Assembly: GCA_016219795.1 (NCBI GenBank) | Contig: JACRKK010000054.1 | Coordinates: 1 to 12,468, forward strand | Source: Candidatus Woesearchaeota archaeon | GTDB lineage: Archaea; Nanobdellota; Nanobdellia; Woesearchaeales; JACRKL01 | Reading direction: 5' to 3' | Length of the DNA stretch: 12,468 nucleotides | Shown here: positions 1 through 8,405 of the stretch, one piece after another | Position numbering within the stretch: position 1 is the stretch's first letter | Layout of the letters: every line of letters begins with the position of its first letter | Made by a program: the position numbers and the translations under genes | The notes under the pieces: model-generated | The model's input: only the letters and a program-made list of their open reading frames with translations | The model's database searches: none | What the model was told of the DNA's origin: nothing

Positions 1-2
1 AA

Positions 3-122
3 TTCTACTGGAATTTCATGAAACCTATCAACGAAAAACTGACACCAGCAATAATCGAAGGACAAGCAACCAAAGTCTGGACATGGGGAAATTTTCTTCA
101 TACAAAATTAAAGTATCTTTAG
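3..122 (+). CDS. Possible C-terminal fragment of an unrecognised protein (cut by left edge)
   Basis: This frame is open from the left edge to a TAG at 120-122 and gives 39 residues, ending in TKVWTWGNFLHTKLKYL. The composition looks protein-like, with mixed charged and hydrophobic residues and three Trp. It ends 17 bases before the stop of the convergent coiled-coil gene, as expected for two neighbouring convergent genes. I do not recognise the family. Two rival frames are open here: a + strand frame that runs on as antisense of the coiled-coil gene, and a minus-strand frame from ATG 101-99 to the edge that is unusually Cys/Phe-rich. I prefer this frame because it ends cleanly in the intergenic gap, but 39 residues are too few to be sure. 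Confidence 0.4.
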   Translation, partial: FYWNFMKPINEKLTPAIIEGQATKVWTWGNFLHTKLKYL

Positions 123-139
123 TAAGACACTACCAAGAA

Positions 140-1033
140 TTACATCAATTTACTATTATGCTGGAAAATAAGCAGATCCTCATTGGTCAGCTTCTTTCGC
201 TTCCTGACCTTTTCCTCAATCTCCAACTCTTTGCTTTTGATCTCTTCCTCTGCCTGCTTCTTTTTGTGTTCATGCACTTCGGCATGATGGTGGCGTAGCT
301 TAACATCTATTGCATGCAGCACATCCAACTCCTGCTTTAGCGCAGCATTCACTTCATGGAACTTCTGCTTCTGCTCAGTAAATTTAGAAAAGGCATCCTG
401 CTCCTGCTTTGCTTTTGCATCCAGCTCTTTGCGCAACTCTAAAGAGACCTCATGTTTGGACTGACTCTCCTTTGCAAGGGATTGTATTTTCTTGTGGACA
501 CTATCAGATTTCTGCCGCAGAGCACTAACCTCTCTAGAAAGGTGGTAAAGCCGGTCATAGAAAGTATTCAACTCCTCAGTTTCCTTGTAACGCGCCTTTA
601 ATTCTTTTATCTTCACCATAACGCCCTTCTCTTTTTCAAAAGACATGGGCTCTGTTTCAATCTTGAATTCTAGTTTCTCAATATCCTCTTTCAGCTTGCC
701 AGGATTACCACGGATATTATATTTTTTCTCCAGATCCCGCTTTTCCTGATCCCGTTGTTTGAGTTCAACAATCTTCTGGGCAATCTGAGCGTTTAACTCA
801 CTCCTCTTTTCCTTGAGCACCTTCACTTCCTGAGTAAACTGGTCCCTGCTCTGTCTGCTCTGCTTTGCATCAGCAGCAAGGGTAGAAAGAGTTTCACGAT
901 ATTTTTCTTTCTCGGAAAACCAGTGCTCTTTCTGATTATCCAGTACATCCAACTCCTGCCGCAGCTTTGTAACTTTATCACGCTGCGCCTTTTGCTGGTC
1001 CAGAAGGTCTTTTCGCTCTTGATCACTAAGCAT
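140..1033 (-). CDS. Archaeal coiled-coil protein, COG1340-like
   Basis: A 297-residue, almost entirely helical, highly charged protein with heptad-like Leu/Ile spacing over nearly its whole length. It has no signal peptide or membrane segment, so it is probably cytoplasmic. Residues about 117-146 (IEKLEFKIETEPMSFEKEKG and the following KIKELK) and the tail KKLTNEDLLIFQ resemble the conserved central and C-terminal segments of the widespread archaeal coiled-coil family COG1340. That family has no established biochemical role; older annotations suggest chromosome-segregation or RNA-binding (Bfr1-like) similarity. The ATG lies 46 bases after the rps7 stop and about 28 bases from the centre of a good TATA box, with no convincing Shine-Dalgarno, so it is probably read from its own leaderless mRNA. 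Family assignment is fairly secure; function is unknown. Confidence 0.8.
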   Translation of the reverse strand: MLSDQERKDLLDQQKAQRDKVTKLRQELDVLDNQKEHWFSEKEKYRETLSTLAADAKQSRQSRDQFTQEVKVLKEKRSELNAQIAQKIVELKQRDQEKRDLEKKYNIRGNPGKLKEDIEKLEFKIETEPMSFEKEKGVMVKIKELKARYKETEELNTFYDRLYHLSREVSALRQKSDSVHKKIQSLAKESQSKHEVSLELRKELDAKAKQEQDAFSKFTEQKQKFHEVNAALKQELDVLHAIDVKLRHHHAEVHEHKKKQAEEEIKSKELEIEEKVRKRKKLTNEDLLIFQHNSKLM

Positions 1034-1055
1034 AGTACAGAAAGCCCTGTTTTGC

Positions 1056-1066
1056 TTTATATATAG
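1056..1066 (-). promoter_or_regulatory. TATA box for the coiled-coil gene
   Basis: The minus strand reads CTATATATAAA, a close match to the archaeal TATA element. Its centre is about 28 bases from the ATG at 1033, so transcription would start at or within a few bases of the start codon (leaderless mRNA). It lies in the 45-base gap after rps7, the longest gap in the minus-strand gene series between rpoH and the left edge. Confidence 0.7.
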
Positions 1067-1078
1067 TTTGTGGTCGCC

Positions 1079-1678
1079 TTAACGTGAGGCATCCGCCTGC
1101 CGCTCAAGCTCAAATTTCTTGGTGATAGCGTTGGATTTTGGTGAGAGCTGGTAACAACCAATAATCTCGTCTGCAAGACACTGGGCTGCGCCAAGCTTCC
1201 CATTGAAACTGCGGGCGTAGGCACCCTGCACCATATGGCGCAATGCAAGGTCAATCCTTCGCTGCGGCGCACATTCAACAGCCTTGGGATAACGTGCTCC
1301 ACCATATTCGATGGTGATAATCTCTTCGCGGGGACATGCATATTCAAGCCCCTTGACAAACACAAGAATGGGGTTTTGTTTCATTTTTTGTTCCACAATA
1401 GTAAACGCATTCTCAACAAGCGTATAAACCGTCTGGCCTTTGCCCGTACAATGGCCTGAGGTAAGCTTGTGCTTCTTTGCCCGATGGCCAGGAATCATCA
1501 GCTTATTGATCAGCCGCTCAACAATGAAAATCCTGGATTTATGGAATCTGTTGCCAATATATCGTGCTCCTGTCTTTGGGACAATGACTGGCGTCAAGGT
1601 TACATAATCCCTCAAGCCTGCATCCTCAAGCGCAATGCCTTCACAGTCCCACCGGTTAAATGCTTTGATAGTTACCAT
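1079..1678 (-). CDS. rps7: 30S ribosomal protein S7 (uS7)
   Basis: uS7 is a primary 16S rRNA-binding protein that nucleates assembly of the 30S head and lines the mRNA exit and E site. The 199-residue product has the family hallmarks: GKGQTVYTLVENAF (about 79-92), NPILVFVKGLEYACPREEI (102-120), and the strongly conserved YGGARYP followed by APQRRIDLALR (125-147). Length and the extended N-terminus are of the archaeal/eukaryal type. ATG 1678 is preceded three bases upstream by GGGGGAG (1688-1682), a strong Shine-Dalgarno that overlaps the end of rps12, so the two genes are probably translationally coupled. It is the last gene of the polymerase/ribosomal operon here; no elongation-factor gene follows. 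Confidence 0.97.
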   Translation of the reverse strand: MVTIKAFNRWDCEGIALEDAGLRDYVTLTPVIVPKTGARYIGNRFHKSRIFIVERLINKLMIPGHRAKKHKLTSGHCTGKGQTVYTLVENAFTIVEQKMKQNPILVFVKGLEYACPREEIITIEYGGARYPKAVECAPQRRIDLALRHMVQGAYARSFNGKLGAAQCLADEIIGCYQLSPKSNAITKKFELERQADASR

Positions 1679-1688
1679 TGTCTCCCCC

Positions 1689-2126
1689 TTACTTTCTTGC
1701 TTTCTCTATTCTGCCTCTGAGCAATGCATCAAGGCTCTGATCATTGACCTTGATTACCTGCCATCGGACACCGGGAATGTCGCCTTTAGCACGACCCATC
1801 TTTCCCCCAATACATTCGATCATGACTTCATCGTGTTCATCGATGAGCTTCTGTGCTCCGTCGCCTGGCATAAAGGCAGTAACCTGCCTGCCGTTTTTGA
1901 TAAGCTGCACCCTGCAACATTTTCTCATCGCTGAGTTTGGCTGCTTTGCTTCAAGCTGGATCTTCTCAAGCACAATGCCATTTGCCTGAGATGCACCCTC
2001 TAGCGGATCTGATTTTTCTTTGAGATTAAGTACTCTCCTTACAAACCATTTGTTGTTCCATCGCATCTGATGTCTTCGATTTTTAAGCTTCAGACCGGCT
2101 CCCTGTCCTGTTGGTTTTTTTCCCAT
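1689..2126 (-). CDS. rps12: 30S ribosomal protein S12 (uS12)
   Basis: uS12 sits at the decoding centre of the small subunit and takes part in tRNA selection. The 145-residue protein carries KQPNSAMRKC (61-70), PGDGAQKLIDEHDEV (87-101) and GDIPGVRWQVIKV (115-127), all diagnostic of archaeal/eukaryal S12 (eukaryal S23). ATG 2126 lies one base after the nusA stop (TAA-C-ATG), so expression is presumably coupled to nusA. The position between nusA and rps7 is the standard archaeal order. Length is normal and nothing is broken. Confidence 0.97.
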   Translation of the reverse strand: MGKKPTGQGAGLKLKNRRHQMRWNNKWFVRRVLNLKEKSDPLEGASQANGIVLEKIQLEAKQPNSAMRKCCRVQLIKNGRQVTAFMPGDGAQKLIDEHDEVMIECIGGKMGRAKGDIPGVRWQVIKVNDQSLDALLRGRIEKARK

Positions 2127-2127
2127 G

Positions 2128-2550
2128 TTAGTTCTTTTGCACCTTTAGTGTTGTTTGCGGAAAATATCGCTGTACGATTTCTTCATAATTGCGCAGATTT
2201 TGCGCATTCCTTCCAATCAAAAGGCCTGCCGTTTTTGTATCTTTGCAGGAAAGCAATACGGTGTTGCCCTCCTGTGCCATTTCAAGCCTAAGAGGCATCA
2301 CCAAATTCCGCATGAATGTGAGGACGTTGGAATTAAACTCTACTATTTTAATCTTTCTGTTCAGCATCGTCTCCAGCCGTCGGACATTGGCACCTTTCTT
2401 GCCGATGGCCCGCCCGATGTTATTTTCCTCTACCAGGAAAACTAAGGTGTTGTGGACATCCACAAAACAATCCTTGACATTTGCATGGGTTAGTGTCTCA
2501 AACAGAGACATATATTTCATCAGAGCAATGTCATATTTTATCTTTTGCAC
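2128..2550 (-). CDS. nusA: NusA-like transcription termination/antitermination factor (two KH domains)
   Basis: Archaeal NusA is a short RNA-binding protein made essentially of two KH domains, without the N-terminal polymerase-binding and S1 domains of bacterial NusA. This 140-residue product fits: KH1 carries IGRAIGKKGANVRRLE (about 45-60, with the GKKG loop) and KH2 carries LIGRNAQNLRNYEE (about 111-124). The second GXXG loop is GRNA, as is common in the family. The start is a GTG at 2550, two bases after the rpl30e stop. An upstream ATG at 2552 is in another frame and stops at once, and the first internal ATG (2520) would remove conserved N-terminal sequence (IKYDIALMKYMSLFETLT), so GTG is preferred. 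Confidence 0.92.
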   Translation of the reverse strand: MQKIKYDIALMKYMSLFETLTHANVKDCFVDVHNTLVFLVEENNIGRAIGKKGANVRRLETMLNRKIKIVEFNSNVLTFMRNLVMPLRLEMAQEGNTVLLSCKDTKTAGLLIGRNAQNLRNYEEIVQRYFPQTTLKVQKN

Positions 2551-2552
2551 AT

Positions 2553-2828
2553 TCAGACCCTTTTTATGGCTATTGCAGAGATATCAAACGGTTTTCTGCA
2601 CAGAACACCAAGCTCTTGGCTTGTCATATGCAACGGAATAACTGCTACATCCTGCAAACGTGCATAATGGGCGACATTCTCTTTCTGCTCTGGCTTGCAG
2701 TTTGACGAAACGTAAACTACCCTCAAAGCTCCCTGCTTGAGCTTTCTTTCCACTTCGTTCATACCTATAGCAACGTGACCGTCCTTCAATGCTTTTTTTA
2801 GTTCCTCTGATTTCTCGTCCTGTGTCAT
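2553..2828 (-). CDS. rpl30e: 50S ribosomal protein L30e (L7Ae-superfamily fold)
   Basis: This is a 91-residue member of the L7Ae/L30e/Gadd45 kink-turn-binding fold. Visible signatures are IGMNEVERKLKQGALRVVYV (21-40), the SSNC turn (41-44), HYARLQDVAVIPL (54-66) and the ELGVLCRKPFDISAIAI tail (72-88). Gene position between rpoA'' and nusA is the classical location of rpl30e in archaea and favours eL30 over L7Ae or L8e paralogues. Its ATG overlaps the rpoA'' stop (ATGA, 2828-2825), giving tight translational coupling. The recognised residue I expect to be Gly in many eL30 proteins (IGT) is Met23 here, a mild divergence. Confidence 0.9.
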   Translation of the reverse strand: MTQDEKSEELKKALKDGHVAIGMNEVERKLKQGALRVVYVSSNCKPEQKENVAHYARLQDVAVIPLHMTSQELGVLCRKPFDISAIAIKRV

Positions 2829-3973
2829 TTTTTCTCAACACTCCCTGGTTTCACCATCAGCCCTGCCATACCTGTGCCCACAGGGACTGGTTGGTTGATC
2901 ATAACATTCTCCACTACACTGGTAAGGTAATCTACTTCTCCAATAAGACTTGCGTTGATGACATGCTTGATTGGTGTTTCAAAAGATGCCCTGGCAAGGA
3001 CGCTGGACTTTTCACTGACCACACCAGTCCTTGTAATCCCTCTGATAACGCCGCCTGCGCACATGGCATCCGCAACCAGCATGATATGCCTAATATCCAC
3101 ATTAAGTCCCTGATTTTCAATGACCTTAAACACCTCGTTGATAAGGGCCTGCCTTCCTGCCTCTACACCCAAGACAGACGCAATCTCAAACACGTCGTTG
3201 GTTGTTGTCCGTTCTTCATCAACAAATTCAAGCTTGAGCACATCCTTGAGGTTTGATCCTGCAGTTATGACGATGAACTCTTCTTCCCTCTTCACAGGTA
3301 GCACCTGTTTTATGCCTTTGATACCTGCAATAAAGGTCTCTTTTATTTTCTCTTTAATCCTATACAATTCATTTAGGTTCTTAAGATCTTTTGTCTTGGG
3401 CTTGAGAACCAATCTTAGCCCGTCAACAGTGATGGTAAATGAGCCTACACTCTTCTGAAGCAACTTTGCGACAGAGGATGCAGTTACGCTAAATTCTTTT
3501 AATTTGGCTTCGTTGAACGTGACCTCAAGCACAAGCTCAGAGACGGTTATGCTAATTTCAGCGATAATATCCACCAGTGTGGTCTCCTTGATATTTGCTG
3601 CAATCTGTTTGATATCTTTCCCACTAGAATACGGTTTGCGAAGATAAATTTCCATCATGGGGGTCTTTATCTCTTTTCTGCCATCCAATATCTCGATAAT
3701 TCTTGGCAAGCCCACGGTGACGTTCATCTCTGCGACACCAGCAAAGTGGAAGGTGTTCAGTGTCATCTGGGTTCCTGGCTCTCCAATGGATTCTGCAGAA
3801 ACTAAGCCTACGCTTTCTCCTGCCTCTACTTTCATCCGTCCATACTCCACAACAGTTAGTTCCATAATCTCACGCAATTTAGTTTGGGAGATACGTGCAG
3901 GGATATTTGCCTCAATCTCTGCCAGAACCTTTTCCGGTAATTTGTCCTTATACTCTTTGATTATGGGATCCAT
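2825..3973 (-). CDS. rpoA2: DNA-directed RNA polymerase subunit A'' (RpoA2)
   Basis: C-terminal part of the largest polymerase subunit, separate from A' as usual in archaea. The 382-residue protein has the trigger-loop region GEPGTQMTLNTFHFAG (about 64-79) followed by VTVGLPRIIEILDG, and the C-terminal jaw/cleft segments ADAMCAGGVIRGITR, KSSVLARASFE and NQPVPVGTGM. I start it at ATG 3973: GAGGAGGT (3986-3979) lies five bases upstream and overlaps the rpoA' TGA. An in-frame GTG at 3988 would put the Shine-Dalgarno inside the gene. The stop overlaps the rpl30e ATG. Length is normal for archaeal A''. Confidence 0.97.
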   Translation of the reverse strand: MDPIIKEYKDKLPEKVLAEIEANIPARISQTKLREIMELTVVEYGRMKVEAGESVGLVSAESIGEPGTQMTLNTFHFAGVAEMNVTVGLPRIIEILDGRKEIKTPMMEIYLRKPYSSGKDIKQIAANIKETTLVDIIAEISITVSELVLEVTFNEAKLKEFSVTASSVAKLLQKSVGSFTITVDGLRLVLKPKTKDLKNLNELYRIKEKIKETFIAGIKGIKQVLPVKREEEFIVITAGSNLKDVLKLEFVDEERTTTNDVFEIASVLGVEAGRQALINEVFKVIENQGLNVDIRHIMLVADAMCAGGVIRGITRTGVVSEKSSVLARASFETPIKHVINASLIGEVDYLTSVVENVMINQPVPVGTGMAGLMVKPGSVEKK

Positions 3974-3978
3974 GGTAA

Positions 3979-3986
3979 ACCTCCTC
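3979..3986 (-). promoter_or_regulatory. Strong Shine-Dalgarno of rpoA''
   Basis: The minus strand reads GAGGAGGT, complementary to an ACCUCCU-type 16S tail, five bases before ATG 3973. It overlaps the last two bases of the rpoA' stop (TGA, 3987-3985), so a ribosome terminating on rpoA' sits on the rpoA'' initiation site. It decides the start against the upstream GTG at 3988. Confidence 0.85.
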
Positions 3987-6588
3987 ACATGACTGATTCT
4001 ATAATTTTTTTGATATTGATAACGCCTTTCTCAGACTTTGCTACATCGATGCCATCCTCGCCGTATGAAAACTGCACAATCTTTCTGCTTGCATCCCTGA
4101 CCGTGCCATCATATTCGACGCGTAAATCCTGCATAGCGTTGGCAAGTCTCCTATAAAGATACCCAGATTTGGGAGTTCGCAGTGCAGTGTCCATCAGAGA
4201 ATCACGGCCAGTCATGGAACCAAAGAAAAATTCGCTGGGTGTCATGCCTGACTTGAAGCTGTTACTAACAAAACCACGTGCTGTTGGAGTTAAATCTCCG
4301 CGCTTAAAGCAGGAGAGGGTGCGTCCAGAGTAACCTATACCAATACGCCTGCCGCGCAATGCCTGCTGACCGACACATGCTGCCATCTGAGCGATGTTAA
4401 TGATGTTTCCTCGAGCACCTGACTCAACCATGATGCGCGTTCCTGTGGAGTCTTCGGTTGCCTCGGTTGCGATGCTTCCTGATTCGTTTCGTGCATTGTT
4501 CAATTGTTCAAGAATCTTTAGTTCCAATGTCTCAAGTATAGTTCTTCCAGGGAAGGCCTCAAGCTCTCCCTGTTTATAGTTCTCGATAAGTTTCTGGACA
4601 TCCATGTCCACCTTTTTAAGAATGTTGGTGACCTTCTCCTTGCCTTTTACTTCAAGATCAGAATCCCCAATTCCCACAGAGAAGCCTCTTTTCAACAGGG
4701 TCTTGATGCCAAGCCTAAAAATGTTATTAATAATCTGGAGTGTCTTATCCGGACCATATTTTTTATGAAGGTTTCTCAAGAGCAGACCTGAACCTTCTCC
4801 AAGATTGCTTCGGTCAATGACTCCTTTTTCCAGTTTCCCGTTGACGATGACAACTTCATTGGATCCATCAACTTCTTTTGAGCGTGACTTGCCCACAAAA
4901 CTGAAATCCTCAGGCAACATGCAGGAGAACACATCTTTTCCTGTGACTGTCTTTCGGTTGGGTAGACGGGAGAATTCAGTTATCCCCACGCTGCTTAAGA
5001 GATCGACTGCTTCAGAACGTGTCAACTGAGTAAAATATTTGGTGAGGATATAGTTTCCGGAGATGCTGTCCTGAACACAGCCGATAACGCTCAGACCGTA
5101 TCTTGGACTGATGAGCTGGGTCTGCACTTCCATAAGCACTTCTGCTTCTGCCCGTGCCTCTTCGGTCTGGGGGATGTGCAGGTTCATCTCGTCACCGTCA
5201 AAATCTGCGTTGTAGGGGTGACATACTGCGGGATTGAGCCTGAACGTTTTGTAAGGTAATATTTTGATGCGATGGCACATCATGGACATTCTGTGCAGGC
5301 TTGGCTGTCTGTTGAAAATGGAAATGTCGCCATCCATAAGGTGGCGCTCAATGGCATAACCTGGCTGGACTTCTTCTAAGAACTGTTCCTTAGTCTCTTC
5401 AGTAATCTTCTTTCTTTTGCCATCTGGCCTGACGATGTAGTTTGCTCCCGGATAGGTTTCTGCACCTTTCTGGACAAACTGTTTAAGATAAGCAATATTC
5501 CATGGATGGACTTTTTCAGGAATGGTCAGTTTCATGGCAATCTCCTGCGGGATGCCCACTTCATTGAGCCGGATCATAGGATCCGGACTGATGACGGTTC
5601 GTGCACTGAAGTTCGTCCTCTTTCCAGCGAGGTTATGTCTTATTCTTCCATCCTTGCTTTTTATCCTTTCCGTCAGGGTCTTCAGTGGCTGACCGGAACG
5701 GTGTCTTGCCGGAGGCACCTGCGCAATATTGTTGTCAAAATACGTGGTAATGTGGTACTGCAGCAGATCCCATAAATCCTCAATAATGATTTCAGGAGCA
5801 CCTGCGTTGATGTTTTCGAAAAGGCGCTGGTTGATACGTACGATGTCACCCAATTTGTGGGTGAGATCATCCTCACTGCGCTCACCGGACTCTAAAGTGA
5901 TGGACGGCCTCATGGTTACTGGGGGAATAGGCAAGACAGTCAGCACCATCCATTCAGGACGCGCATGCAGAGGATTCAACCCGAAGATTTCACAGTCTTC
6001 ATCCGGTATTTTTTCCAGACGGGCCCTAATCTCAATGGGGGATATTCGTTTTTCTCCTTCAACAACCGTCGTTGGTTTTTCAAGCGTTATCTTATGCTGC
6101 TTGGCCTTGCAGTGAGGGCATTTGCTTGTGGTCTTCAAGGAAGCGATAATCTCCTTAATTTTCTGTCTGCGTGTATCAATCCCCTGCTCAAGCTCGATGG
6201 TTTCTAAAATCTTGAAATAATAAGTCATCTTGTTTTTAGGGATAAGGACTTTACCGCATTCATGACAGGTTGACTTGATGATGTTGAGGATAATATCTAT
6301 AAATTTAATGTGGATGATGGGTCTGGCAAGTTCAATATAGCCAAAATGGCCTATGCATTCTTTTAGTTTGGCACCGCAGGTTCGGCACTTAAGTCCAGGA
6401 TCAATGACGCCCAGTCTTGTATCCATAAGACCGCCATCGACAGGATAACCCTCCTTGTCATAGAGTTCCGGCGTTACAATCTTTGTGGTTGCCACTTTCT
6501 TGATGAGTTTAGGTGAAATAACGCTGAACTGGACAGATGCTACCTGTTTGTACACATATTTTTCATAATCAACTATCTCATCTTCCAT
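3985..6588 (-). CDS. rpoA1: DNA-directed RNA polymerase subunit A' (RpoA1)
   Basis: Catalytic N-terminal part of the largest polymerase subunit, 867 residues. In order: clamp zinc site CRTCG...C..H (Cys68, Cys71, Cys78, His81), a second Cys pair set (CHEC at about 108-111, CPHC at 157-160), the RTNFSARTVISPDP segment (about 324-337), DISIFNRQPSLHRMSMM (about 421-437), and the absolutely conserved NADFDGDEMNLH with Asp462, Asp464 and Asp466 chelating the catalytic Mg2+. I start at ATG 6588, preceded by GAGAGGG; an in-frame TTG at 6603 overlaps the rpoB' stop but would place that motif inside the gene. Complete, no disruption, and no intein at the active-site motif where inteins sometimes insert. 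Confidence 0.97.
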   Translation of the reverse strand: MEDEIVDYEKYVYKQVASVQFSVISPKLIKKVATTKIVTPELYDKEGYPVDGGLMDTRLGVIDPGLKCRTCGAKLKECIGHFGYIELARPIIHIKFIDIILNIIKSTCHECGKVLIPKNKMTYYFKILETIELEQGIDTRRQKIKEIIASLKTTSKCPHCKAKQHKITLEKPTTVVEGEKRISPIEIRARLEKIPDEDCEIFGLNPLHARPEWMVLTVLPIPPVTMRPSITLESGERSEDDLTHKLGDIVRINQRLFENINAGAPEIIIEDLWDLLQYHITTYFDNNIAQVPPARHRSGQPLKTLTERIKSKDGRIRHNLAGKRTNFSARTVISPDPMIRLNEVGIPQEIAMKLTIPEKVHPWNIAYLKQFVQKGAETYPGANYIVRPDGKRKKITEETKEQFLEEVQPGYAIERHLMDGDISIFNRQPSLHRMSMMCHRIKILPYKTFRLNPAVCHPYNADFDGDEMNLHIPQTEEARAEAEVLMEVQTQLISPRYGLSVIGCVQDSISGNYILTKYFTQLTRSEAVDLLSSVGITEFSRLPNRKTVTGKDVFSCMLPEDFSFVGKSRSKEVDGSNEVVIVNGKLEKGVIDRSNLGEGSGLLLRNLHKKYGPDKTLQIINNIFRLGIKTLLKRGFSVGIGDSDLEVKGKEKVTNILKKVDMDVQKLIENYKQGELEAFPGRTILETLELKILEQLNNARNESGSIATEATEDSTGTRIMVESGARGNIINIAQMAACVGQQALRGRRIGIGYSGRTLSCFKRGDLTPTARGFVSNSFKSGMTPSEFFFGSMTGRDSLMDTALRTPKSGYLYRRLANAMQDLRVEYDGTVRDASRKIVQFSYGEDGIDVAKSEKGVINIKKIIESVM

Positions 6589-6599
6589 ACTTTTCCCTC

Positions 6600-8405
6600 T
6601 CAATATTTGTTTTTAAGCTTCAGGGTGGGGTAGATACACAACGATTTCAGCTCATCCATAAGGAGCTTGAAGGCGTAGCTCATCTCCACCTCATTAATGT
6701 CAACACTGTCCCCACAACTGGGGCAGTAACTGATGTTTTTGTATTCATCTTTGATTGCAATGCTGCCGCAGGTCTCACACACAGGCACAAAGGTCTTGTC
6801 TGAGTTGAACCGCTCTTTGAGGAGAAGCGCTGCACCATGCGCAACGAAAGTATCTTTTTCCATTTCACCAAGCCTCAAACCTCCTTCCTTGGCCCGTCCT
6901 TCTGTTGGCTGTCGGGTCAAGAGCTGGATGGGACCTCTTGCTCTGGAATGGATCTTGTTTGCAACCATGTGTTTAAGCTTGAGATAATACATGTTTCCCA
7001 CAAAAATCCGTGCATGGAATTTTTCGCCGGTCTGGCCATTGTACATTGTCTCTGTACCATTTTCCCTAAAGCCTAAGGAGAGAAGCTCTTCGCGCAGGGC
7101 CTGCTCACCTTCACAATCGAAACTGGTACCGTTAATATACCTGCCTGCAAGAGAACCGACTTTGCCACCCACCATCTCGATTAAGTGGCTGACGGTCATT
7201 CTTGAAGGAATACCATGGGGTGAAAATATGATATCCGGGACGATGCCGCTTGCGCTGAAAGGCAAATCTGTAGGATTGACTATAAGCCCAATGACCCCTT
7301 TCTGCCCGTGGCGTGAGGTGAACTTGTCCCCAACTTCCGGGATGCGCTGTTCCCGAATCCTTACCTGTACAAGTTTGTTGCCTTCTTCGTTTTCAGTAAG
7401 CAACACGAAATCAATGACTCCCTGCTCTCCATGTTTCAGTGTGGTAGATGATTCTCTTCGTGTGCTTGATGCAAGATTGTATTCATCCATGCCACTTAAG
7501 AATCGCGGAGGAGAGGTCTTACCTATGACAACATCGCCTTCCTTAACCAGAGCCTCAGGATAGATGATACCATCTCCCTCAAGATATTTATAATCTTTTT
7601 CTGAGCGATAGCCTTTGACATCTTTGTCAGGCACGCAGATTTCATCGATGAGGCCGCCGGCATAACGCAGTTCTTCGGTAATCATGGGCCTGTAATAGAT
7701 AGAGCGTGCAAGACCACGTTCAATCGACGCTTTATTGATAATGATGGAATCCTCCATATTGTATCCTTCATAACTCATGACTGCCACAACGACGTTCTGA
7801 CCTGCCGGATGCTTTGCATAATTACTAATTTCATGAGTGATGCTCTGCACAATAGGCATCTGTGGATTTAAGAGAAGATTGACATCCATGTCCATCCTCA
7901 CCAGATAGTTTGCAGCATAGAACCCAAGTGCCTGTTTCTGGTTTTTGGAACCTGCGTTCAACCTTGTGGACTGGTTGAAGTTGCCATAGGGCACAAGGGA
8001 TGTAGTGATGCTGACCATGCTTAACGGCGATATTTCCAGATGAGTATGCTCTGAGGTGAGGTCTTCCTCAAAGAAAGCAACCAGGGCGTTATCTTCCTCT
8101 AAGGCGTCCAGATATTCAATGATCCCATGTTTGATGAGGTCATCCCAAGTAAGCTCATTGTTTTCAAGCTGTTTAATGTGGCCTGGTGTAAGGAGGGAAA
8201 CGCCATCTTTCACAATAATAAGAGGACGCCTTACTCGACCTTTGGATGCTTCAATCTTGATTTCGTTGCTTTCCTGGACATAGGTAATATTAAGATTATT
8301 GGATACCATACCCTTTCTTCGTTCGCCTCTTACCTGATTGACAAAGGCAATGGGATCATCAACATTCCCTACAAATTTTCCGTTCATATAGACTTCGCTT
8401 GTCAT
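6600..8405 (-). CDS. rpoB1: DNA-directed RNA polymerase subunit B' (RpoB1)
   Basis: C-terminal half of the split second-largest subunit, 601 residues. Visible landmarks: NQSTRLN...KNQKQALG (about 144-161), YEGYNMEDSIIINK (212-225, hybrid-binding region), GEQGVIDFV (326-334), KFTSRHGQKGVIGLI (361-375), GIPSRMTVSHLIEMVGGK (398-415), RGPIQLLTRQPTEGRAKEGG (490-509), and a C-terminal zinc site Cys543/Cys546 and Cys561/Cys564 (CETCG, CPSCG). ATG 8405 overlaps the rpoB'' TGA (ATGA) and has AGGTGGT just upstream. A B gene split in this position is known from methanogens, halophiles and other euryarchaeal and some DPANN lineages; crenarchaea have one fused rpoB. Confidence 0.97.
   Translation of the reverse strand: MTSEVYMNGKFVGNVDDPIAFVNQVRGERRKGMVSNNLNITYVQESNEIKIEASKGRVRRPLIIVKDGVSLLTPGHIKQLENNELTWDDLIKHGIIEYLDALEEDNALVAFFEEDLTSEHTHLEISPLSMVSITTSLVPYGNFNQSTRLNAGSKNQKQALGFYAANYLVRMDMDVNLLLNPQMPIVQSITHEISNYAKHPAGQNVVVAVMSYEGYNMEDSIIINKASIERGLARSIYYRPMITEELRYAGGLIDEICVPDKDVKGYRSEKDYKYLEGDGIIYPEALVKEGDVVIGKTSPPRFLSGMDEYNLASSTRRESSTTLKHGEQGVIDFVLLTENEEGNKLVQVRIREQRIPEVGDKFTSRHGQKGVIGLIVNPTDLPFSASGIVPDIIFSPHGIPSRMTVSHLIEMVGGKVGSLAGRYINGTSFDCEGEQALREELLSLGFRENGTETMYNGQTGEKFHARIFVGNMYYLKLKHMVANKIHSRARGPIQLLTRQPTEGRAKEGGLRLGEMEKDTFVAHGAALLLKERFNSDKTFVPVCETCGSIAIKDEYKNISYCPSCGDSVDINEVEMSYAFKLLMDELKSLCIYPTLKLKNKY

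Noticed and set aside
83..298. + strand 71-codon frame
   Set aside because: Its second half is antisense to the coiled-coil gene and consists of hydrophobic low-complexity sequence, as expected for the complement of Lys/Glu-rich codons.
2189..2641. + strand 150-codon frame across nusA and rpl30e
   Set aside because: It is antisense to two clearly real genes, has no promoter or Shine-Dalgarno and shows no recognisable motif.
6991..7563. + strand 190-codon frame inside rpoB'
   Set aside because: Ser/Pro-rich shadow of the B' coding strand, with no motif or initiation signal.
8402..8405. B''/B' junction as a frameshift in a single rpoB
   Set aside because: The break falls at the known natural split site and has an ATGA overlap with a Shine-Dalgarno; A'/A'' is likewise a normal archaeal split.
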